From positions 1-58,115 of the forward strand of contig NZ_JABBJN010000036.1 in the NCBI RefSeq assembly GCF_012928505.1: a DNA stretch of 58,115 nt, written 5' to 3'. The position numbers and the translations under genes were made by a program. The DNA is from Achromobacter sp. Bel. Its GTDB lineage: Bacteria; Pseudomonadota; Gammaproteobacteria; Burkholderiales; Burkholderiaceae_B. The notes beneath the pieces are model-generated. The model saw nothing but the letters and a program-made list of their open reading frames with translations, did no database searches and was not told the DNA's origin. Shown here one piece after another: positions 53,499 through 58,115 of the stretch. The stretch's first letter is position 1. Each line of letters begins with the position of its first letter.

Positions 53499-53515
53499 CG
53501 CAAACCGGGGCCCTG
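53499..53515 (-). promoter_or_regulatory. Weak candidate sigma-54 promoter of flp
   Basis: Read leftward, AGGGCCCCGGTTTGC has GG and GC separated by exactly 10 bp and a good TTTGC -12 element, but the -24 element (AGGGC) departs from TGGCAC. Predicted start near 53488, giving a leader of about 95 nt. A sigma-54 activator is encoded at the end of the same locus. Confidence 0.35.
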
Positions 53516-54346
53516 CTAACCCGGCCCTAGCGTGGATCCTGGCACCTTGCCAGGCTCCGCCACCGGCGCCGATTCGATAAACGAGTCAATCCGTTGCGCC
53601 ATGCGGGCGCGAAACCGGGACGATGCCCGCTGCAACTGCCAACGCATGATCAGCAGCGTGACGGCGGACAGCACAAACGCGATATACGGCAACATGAGCC
53701 CGCCGATTTGCAGGCTGGAATAGTCACGAGGGGTCGTGCAGATAACCGTGCCGGCCGCTGCGCCGGTGTAATGCATGCCGCACACCGCCACCGCCATCAA
53801 AATGGCCGCTCCACCGCGTTGAAACTCATTCTGCGTATTGAAAGCCAGCCACAGCGCGGCTGACGCCGCGATTACCGCGATAAGCACCGATAAAACAACC
53901 ATCGGAAGATTCCAGAGCAATACCGCCGGCATGCGCATGGCGCTCATGCCCAGATAATGCATCGCGGCGACGCCCAAGCCGGCGGCAAGGCCACCGACAA
54001 GGCAACGCCCGAACGTGAAACGGTCGCGACCGACATACCAGAATGCCCACCCTGAAAACCCGGCAGCGACAATGAAACTCAGTATGGTCAGACCGACTTG
54101 GTAACCCACTTCAAAAGGGAGGTTCTGCGCCTGCATGCCAATGAAATGCATGCTCCAGATACCCACCCCGCCCATGGCCATAGCGCCGATGAGGATGTAA
54201 CCGATACGTATTTCACCGTCCTGGGTTTCGGTGCGTATACCCGCCGCGGCCAGCAATGCAACGTACGAGCCCAGCACTGCGGTCAGGAACGACAGCGCGA
54301 CCAGACCGCCATGAAATGAAAGGGGAACGACGTCGCCCGGGTTCAT
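53516..54346 (-). CDS. Stand-alone MHYT-domain membrane sensor (276 aa)
   Basis: A seven-TM integral membrane protein with three MHYT motifs, MHFIGM, MHYLGM and MHYTGA, whose Met/His residues are proposed to bind copper and sense O2, CO or NO. MHYT units are normally fused to GGDEF/EAL or HTH output domains; here the protein ends about 30 residues after the last TM with a basic tail and no output domain. ATG 54346 is chosen (MNPGDVVPLSF). It lies 121 bp upstream of flp on the same strand, so may share its transcript or control it through another protein. Confidence 0.88.
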   Translation of the reverse strand: MNPGDVVPLSFHGGLVALSFLTAVLGSYVALLAAAGIRTETQDGEIRIGYILIGAMAMGGVGIWSMHFIGMQAQNLPFEVGYQVGLTILSFIVAAGFSGWAFWYVGRDRFTFGRCLVGGLAAGLGVAAMHYLGMSAMRMPAVLLWNLPMVVLSVLIAVIAASAALWLAFNTQNEFQRGGAAILMAVAVCGMHYTGAAAGTVICTTPRDYSSLQIGGLMLPYIAFVLSAVTLLIMRWQLQRASSRFRARMAQRIDSFIESAPVAEPGKVPGSTLGPG

Positions 54347-54836
54347 GGACGGCCCCAATGAAATGGTCCGCAATCGTGGCGTTGCGCCGGCAGGCATATC
54401 CGAGAAGTACTGCTGTCACACGCGCCCATCTTGTGGACTCCCGATGGCCTGAAAACCGATGTGTTTTGATACGTTTATATAGTCTTATCTATTAACATTT
54501 AATACACATCAGGGTTTACACCAATATTCCCCATACTCGTGCATCAGACATGTAACGGATACCCCAAAATTTATATCAATCTTATTAAAAACCACGAGTT
54601 AACCCTGATATTTTCTATATGAATCGGTTCCTGAGCATTTCGCAATGTTGTTATCTTGTCGTTTCCGATCGGTCACAATGAAATAAATTGTCATTATCCG
54701 GTGCGACTGGCACCATACCGCCTACGGCGCATGGATGCACTTCTTACTAATGTTGTGTCCCTCAATATGTTCAATATTGAATGAATATCGAATACATGGC
54801 GGGACAGCGCCTGCAGAAACGAGAGACATACAAGGC
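54347..54836. other. AT-rich intergenic control region
   Basis: This 490-bp gap is far more AT-rich than the rest. It holds a 12-bp near-perfect inverted repeat (54508-54519 with 54598-54609, one mismatch, core ATCAGGGTT/AACCCTGAT) and a perfect palindrome TTCAATATTGAA (54770-54781). No gene is visible. The sequence would suit H-NS/MvaT-type silencing of the downstream tpsB gene (inference). Confidence 0.55.
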
Positions 54837-56546
54837 ATGAGACGTTCGTACCCGGCAAGCCCGCTTACCCTCGCCCTTATCTGCGCCCTTGCCTTCAGCG
54901 CGAATGCGCGCGCAGACGGGCCGCTTCGGGGAAACCCCGTCGACTCGCTTCCCAAGCTGGAAACACCACCCGGCGCCCAGCAGCCGCCCCCCGTCGTGGA
55001 AACGGCCACCCCCGAACAATTGGCGCTGCAAGCCAGGCTGGCGCAACGCATCGTTCCGTTGAACTTCGACGTGAGCGGCGTCCACGCCATTCCGTTTGAC
55101 GAGGTCTCCGGCATCCTTGCACCATTGTCAGGAAAAGAAATCAGCCTGGGCGAACTGGTGCAGCAGGTCGACAAGATCACCCAGCTGTACCGCGACAAGG
55201 GATTTCCGTTGTCGTTCGCGCTGGTGCAGAACCAGACGTTCGCCAATGGACTGGTCGTCGTGACGGTGGTCGAGGGCTATATCGGAAACGTGCGTATCGA
55301 AGGCGATATCGGCAATGCGCTGGACCGTCTGGAAACGCTGGCCGGCCCCTTGAAAGAAGATCGGCCCTTGCAGCAGGCAACGTTGGAGCGCCAGTTGAAT
55401 CTGATGCGCACCGTGCCTGGCGTGAAGTTCACCCCGAATCTGGATCTGCCGCGCCGCGCGGATGGGGCAACGGAATTGGTACTGACCGCCACCCGCCAGC
55501 CCGTAAGCGTGACAGGCGGCATCGCCGATCTGGGCACCGGCATGCAGCCGCTGGTCAATGTAGGCACCAATAGCCTGACGCCGCTGGGCGAACAGGTGAA
55601 GCTGACCGCATCCATCCCGTTCAATACCGATGACGTCAAATATGTCATGGGCGAGGTCCGCGTGCCGATCGGCCCGGACGGCTTGGCAATCAAAGTCGAC
55701 GGTTATCACTACGACGCCAAACCCCAGGACGACGCCATCGAATACCTGGGCTTCGAGCGGCGGGTAAAAAACGACCGCATCGGCGTCGGCGTCAGTTATC
55801 CGTTTTTGCTGAACAACACCCGTTCGCTGACGGGCACGCTCGGCGTCTATGCCGCCAATTCCAAGGACCGCTACGACTCGCGCACTACGGATCTTTGGCT
55901 GCAGCAGGATGCGCGGGTGCGCGCCGCCAATGCCGAGCTTCGTTATATTCAGATTTCAGAAAGCAAGACAACGGACGTTACCGCGAGCGTGTCCAAGGGT
56001 TTTGACGCAGCAGGTGCCAAAAAGGACATCTCGACCAACTATGGATACTCGGCCACGCCGATCCTTGACCTGGATTTCACCCGATACAACCTGAACGCGA
56101 AACAAACGTTTGCGTTGCCGGCGCAGTTCGGACTGACATTTTCGGGCGCCGCCCAATACTCCAGCAATATCCTGCCTTCATCGGAGCAAGTCTCTTTCGG
56201 CAGTTGGAGATATGCCATGGGCTACGCGCAAGGCGAGCAGAGCGGCGACAAGGGCGTGGGCGTATCGGCCGAAGTCAACCGCCGTTTCGGCACGGGCTGG
56301 GAATACCTGTCCAGCGTGCAGCCTTATGCCTTGGTGGACTACGCGCGCACTTGGTACAACAACAAGGGCTTGCAGGAACTTAACCAGCGGCACTTGTCTT
56401 CCGTTGCCCTGGGCCTGCGGTTCACGGACGATAAATACTATCTGTTCGATTTCAACGTGGCCAAGCCGATCGGCTCCGCCCCCGTCAACAACGACCGGGA
56501 CGTGCGCTTCAACGCCAACTATTCCCTGTTCTACGACGCGTTCTGA
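54837..56546 (+). CDS. Orphan TpsB outer-membrane transporter, FhaC/ShlB family (569 aa)
   Basis: A two-partner-secretion or polypeptide-export barrel: signal peptide ending ARA, a Pro-rich linker, POTRA 1 (LNFDVSGVHAIPFDEVSGIL; ITQLYRDKGFPLSFALVQNQ), POTRA 2 (NVRIEGDIGNALDRLETLAG) and a 16-strand barrel ending with Phe. The loop-6 region LPSSEQVSFGSWRYAMGY aligns with the family hallmark in which VRGY is expected, but the Arg is Met (residue 461). No TpsA with a TPS domain follows. ATG 54837 (MRRSYPASP) is the sensible start for the signal peptide. Confidence 0.88.
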   Translation: MRRSYPASPLTLALICALAFSANARADGPLRGNPVDSLPKLETPPGAQQPPPVVETATPEQLALQARLAQRIVPLNFDVSGVHAIPFDEVSGILAPLSGKEISLGELVQQVDKITQLYRDKGFPLSFALVQNQTFANGLVVVTVVEGYIGNVRIEGDIGNALDRLETLAGPLKEDRPLQQATLERQLNLMRTVPGVKFTPNLDLPRRADGATELVLTATRQPVSVTGGIADLGTGMQPLVNVGTNSLTPLGEQVKLTASIPFNTDDVKYVMGEVRVPIGPDGLAIKVDGYHYDAKPQDDAIEYLGFERRVKNDRIGVGVSYPFLLNNTRSLTGTLGVYAANSKDRYDSRTTDLWLQQDARVRAANAELRYIQISESKTTDVTASVSKGFDAAGAKKDISTNYGYSATPILDLDFTRYNLNAKQTFALPAQFGLTFSGAAQYSSNILPSSEQVSFGSWRYAMGYAQGEQSGDKGVGVSAEVNRRFGTGWEYLSSVQPYALVDYARTWYNNKGLQELNQRHLSSVALGLRFTDDKYYLFDFNVAKPIGSAPVNNDRDVRFNANYSLFYDAF

Positions 56547-56575
56547 CCGAACGCCGGGGCACGCTGGACTGATTG

Positions 56576-56604
56576 GCGCCTGTTCTCACAGGCGCTTTTT
56601 TTTT
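56576..56604 (+). terminator. tpsB rho-independent terminator
   Basis: GCGCCTGT pairs with ACAGGCGC around TCTC and runs into nine T. It separates tpsB from the lipoprotein gene, so the two are not one simple operon. Confidence 0.9.
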
Positions 56605-56621
56605 GCGGATTCCACACACCG

Positions 56622-56673
56622 CGTTACGTAACGTTGCCCGTAACGTAACGGGGAATAACCCGTCATTCGTAAC
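56622..56673 (+). promoter_or_regulatory. GTAAC repeat array (candidate activator site)
   Basis: GTAAC occurs at 56628, 56640, 56645 and 56669, and its complement GTTAC at 56623; CGTTACGTAACG (56622-56633) is a perfect 12-bp palindrome. The array sits about 150-200 bp upstream of the -24/-12 promoter at 56820, the usual position for a sigma-54 enhancer site. No gene is seen between 56605 and 56892. Confidence 0.5.
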
Positions 56674-56819
56674 ATTCGCAGGGTTTTTGTCGTCGCAAAA
56701 ATGCGGGTTTCCCAAGATTGGTATAAACCCTGGATCCACACGCATGCCATTGATATAAAAGGACTTTTTAAACCAAAAAACACTACGCGCGGGCCTGATA
56801 ACAGGAGCCTGGAAAATAT

Positions 56820-56835
56820 TGGCACGGTTTATGCA
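56820..56835 (+). promoter_or_regulatory. Strong sigma-54 (-24/-12) promoter
   Basis: TGGCACG-N4-ATGCA matches the sigma-54 consensus (TGGCAC-N5-TTGCW) except for one base; GG (56821-56822) and GC (56833-56834) are exactly 10 bp apart. Transcription would begin near 56846, about 47 nt before the lipoprotein ATG. This is the best -24/-12 site I can find in the window. Confidence 0.65.
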
Positions 56836-56892
56836 TGTAGAGACGTATCGGGCAGTTTCATCGCCTGACCTATCCAACCCGAGGAGCTCGCC

Positions 56893-58115
56893 ATGTATAC
56901 CAAAGTCGACGCAAAGCGCATTCAACGTATTTTGACCTCTACCGTCATGGCCGCCGCGCTGATGAGCGCCCTGGCTGCCTGCGGCGGCGGAGGCGGCGGC
57001 AAGAAGTCAGCGGGCCTGCCCGGCACCGATATTCCAACCAACCCCGGCGGCACCAATCCTGGGGGAACCGATCCCACCAATCCCGGCGGTACGGACCCAA
57101 CCACCCCCGTCAATCCCGTGACGACCGGCCTGCTGCAAACCACCCTGGGCAATACCGGCAGCGCCGTGGATAACACCCTGCCCCTGAATCTGGGCACGAC
57201 GTTGGGCGGCGTGGGCAAAGCGCTGGATCCCACCCTGGCGCCTGTCGTCAATACGGTGGTCGGACTGACTCAGGAAGTGGGCGCCACGACCGGCTTGGGC
57301 CAACCCGTGGACGGCGTCACCAAACAAGTAGGCGGGCTGGTCAGCGACCTGGGCACCACCGTCAAGGGCACCGGCCTGCCGGGCGGACTGAGCACCGGCC
57401 TGGGCGGCTTGGTCGATGGCCTGGGCAAGACAGTCGCCAGCACCGGCGGCCTGTTGAATGCGGACCCTGCCAATCCGCAGCCGCTGACGACCATCCTCGG
57501 CAACGCCACCAACGCCGTGGGCGCATTGACCGCCGGCCTTTCCGGCCAGGGCGGCCTGTTGAATCCGGTGACGCAAGCCGTCGGCGGCATCACGGGCGGT
57601 GTGCTGGGTGGCCCGTCCACGCCGATCCTGGAGCCCGCGCTGGGCAATGTCGGCAAGACCGTGGACAACGTGCTGCCCCTGGGGTTGCAGCCGACGCTGG
57701 CCGGCCTGGGCGCCGCGCTTGACCCCACCGCCAGCCCGTTGGCCGGCACGGTCACCGGCCTGACACAACAACTCGGCGCAACCACCAAGCTGGGCGCGCC
57801 GGTCGCGGGACTGTTGTCTAACCTGGGCGGCACACTCGCCTCGGCGGGCAGTTCGCTGCCTGGCAATACCGCGGGCCTGAACGGCGTGCTGCAAGGCCTG
57901 GGCGGCGCCGTTGCCAGTGCGGGCGGCTTGTTGAACGCCACGCCTGCCAATCCGAACCCGCTGGGCGCGACGCTGGCCAACGCCACCGGCGCAGTCGCTT
58001 CGTTGACCGGCGGCCTGGGGCTGGGCGGCGTCACCGGCGGCCTGACGGGCGGCGCGGGCGGCACCGGCGGTTTGCTGAGCCCGATCACCGGCATCCTCGG
58101 TGGAGATCGGAAGAG
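56893..58115 (+). CDS. Gly-rich repeat lipoprotein, partial (3' end outside window)
   Basis: Reads open from ATG 56893 (GAGGAG before it) to the window end. The signal peptide has lipobox MSALAAC, followed by a Gly run. A Pro/Gly/Thr linker (NPGGTNPGGTDP) leads into two ~160-165-residue repeats rich in Gly, Leu, Val, Thr and Asn; units begin LGNTGSAVDN (57145) and LGNVGKTVDN (57640), and each contains GGLLNxxPANP. It resembles proteins labelled collagen-like, but no regular Gly-X-Y run exists. It is probably a surface-exposed, repeat-built anchor. A sigma-54 promoter lies upstream. Confidence 0.75.
   Translation, partial: MYTKVDAKRIQRILTSTVMAAALMSALAACGGGGGGKKSAGLPGTDIPTNPGGTNPGGTDPTNPGGTDPTTPVNPVTTGLLQTTLGNTGSAVDNTLPLNLGTTLGGVGKALDPTLAPVVNTVVGLTQEVGATTGLGQPVDGVTKQVGGLVSDLGTTVKGTGLPGGLSTGLGGLVDGLGKTVASTGGLLNADPANPQPLTTILGNATNAVGALTAGLSGQGGLLNPVTQAVGGITGGVLGGPSTPILEPALGNVGKTVDNVLPLGLQPTLAGLGAALDPTASPLAGTVTGLTQQLGATTKLGAPVAGLLSNLGGTLASAGSSLPGNTAGLNGVLQGLGGAVASAGGLLNATPANPNPLGATLANATGAVASLTGGLGLGGVTGGLTGGAGGTGGLLSPITGILGGDRK
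58104..58115 (+). other. Illumina adapter start (non-genomic)
   Basis: The last 12 bases are AGATCGGAAGAG, identical to the start of the common TruSeq adapter. A chance match to 12 specified bases exactly at the end of the sequence is improbable, so this is read-through contamination at a contig end. The last four codons of the lipoprotein frame should be ignored. Confidence 0.85.

Noticed and set aside
54600..54640. BvgA-like TTTC motifs upstream of tpsB
   Set aside because: No inverted-repeat pair of the TTTCCTA type could be found, only single half-matches in AT-rich DNA.
54708..54722. TGGCACC with downstream GCC as a sigma-54 promoter of tpsB
   Set aside because: The GG-to-GC spacing is 9, not 10; such spacing is not expected to function.
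56893..58103. Calling the last gene a collagen-like protein
   Set aside because: The repeats are Gly-rich but lack sustained Gly-X-Y triplets; the name would mislead.
54837..58103. tpsB and the lipoprotein as a classical TpsB-TpsA operon
   Set aside because: A strong terminator lies between them, and the lipoprotein has a lipobox and no TPS domain.
1..58115. CRISPR arrays, tRNA or rRNA genes, insertion sequences
   Set aside because: No regularly spaced direct repeats, cloverleaf-like or rRNA sequence, or transposase frame was recognised by reading.

Overview
The window looks like one chromosomal contig of a high-GC betaproteobacterium of the Alcaligenaceae (Achromobacter/Bordetella type). 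The evidence is three Bug-type tricarboxylate-transport receptors beside CoA-thioester catabolic genes, an EarP/EF-P(Arg32) pair preceded by a DUF2863 gene, DUF1178, DUF2968 and DUF3613 proteins, and two aconitases. Genus-level placement is inference. No rRNA, tRNA or CRISPR array was seen. The last 12 bases (58104-58115) match the start of the common Illumina adapter, so the sequence probably stops being genomic near 58103.

Layout. (1) 1-6134: a leftward acyl-CoA operon (crotonase, CoA-ligase/ATP-grasp protein, Bug receptor, two acyl-CoA dehydrogenases, the last cut by the window edge) divergent from an IclR regulator. (2) 6221-12714: a second catabolic cluster. Bug-crotonase-thiolase run left, two acyl-CoA dehydrogenases and a LysR regulator run right. 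Three copies of a GATAC-N7-GTATC dyad lie in the divergent promoter and in front of the LysR gene. (3) 12807-16077: a CBS-pair protein, a TauE/SafE exporter, and a zinc-ribbon membrane protein overlapping a second one-span membrane protein. (4) 16301-30873: acnB and acnA, about 12 kb apart, with an identical 26-bp operator-bearing sequence before each. Between them are a transglycosylase-like lipoprotein, a Fur-box siderophore receptor, a degenerate pirin, and a third CoA cluster (Bug, acyl-CoA synthetase, reductase, divergent LysR). (5) 30954-35033: an extradiol-dioxygenase-like protein, DUF2863, earP and efp. (6) 35337-38083: a MarR plus UvrA-like ABC-ATPase cassette with its own promoter and operator, followed by a possible LysR gene scar, which looks acquired. 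(7) 38228-39543: DUF1178 and DUF2968 genes.

(8) 39661-53394: a complete leftward tad (Flp pilus) locus in the order flp, tadV, tadE, tadE-like, rcpC, rcpA, tadZ, tadA, tadB, tadC, tadD, DUF3613, tadG-like, ending with a sigma-54 activator. A stand-alone MHYT membrane sensor lies upstream. Candidate -24/-12 promoters occur before flp (weak) and before the surface lipoprotein at 56893 (strong).

(9) 54347-58115: a 490-bp AT-rich gap, an orphan TpsB (two-partner secretion) outer-membrane protein lacking the hallmark Arg of its VRGY motif, and a Gly-rich lipoprotein built of ~160-residue repeats. The lipoprotein gene has a sigma-54-type promoter and an upstream array of GTAAC repeats. The most novel-looking idea is a sigma-54-controlled surface programme linking the tad locus and this lipoprotein.
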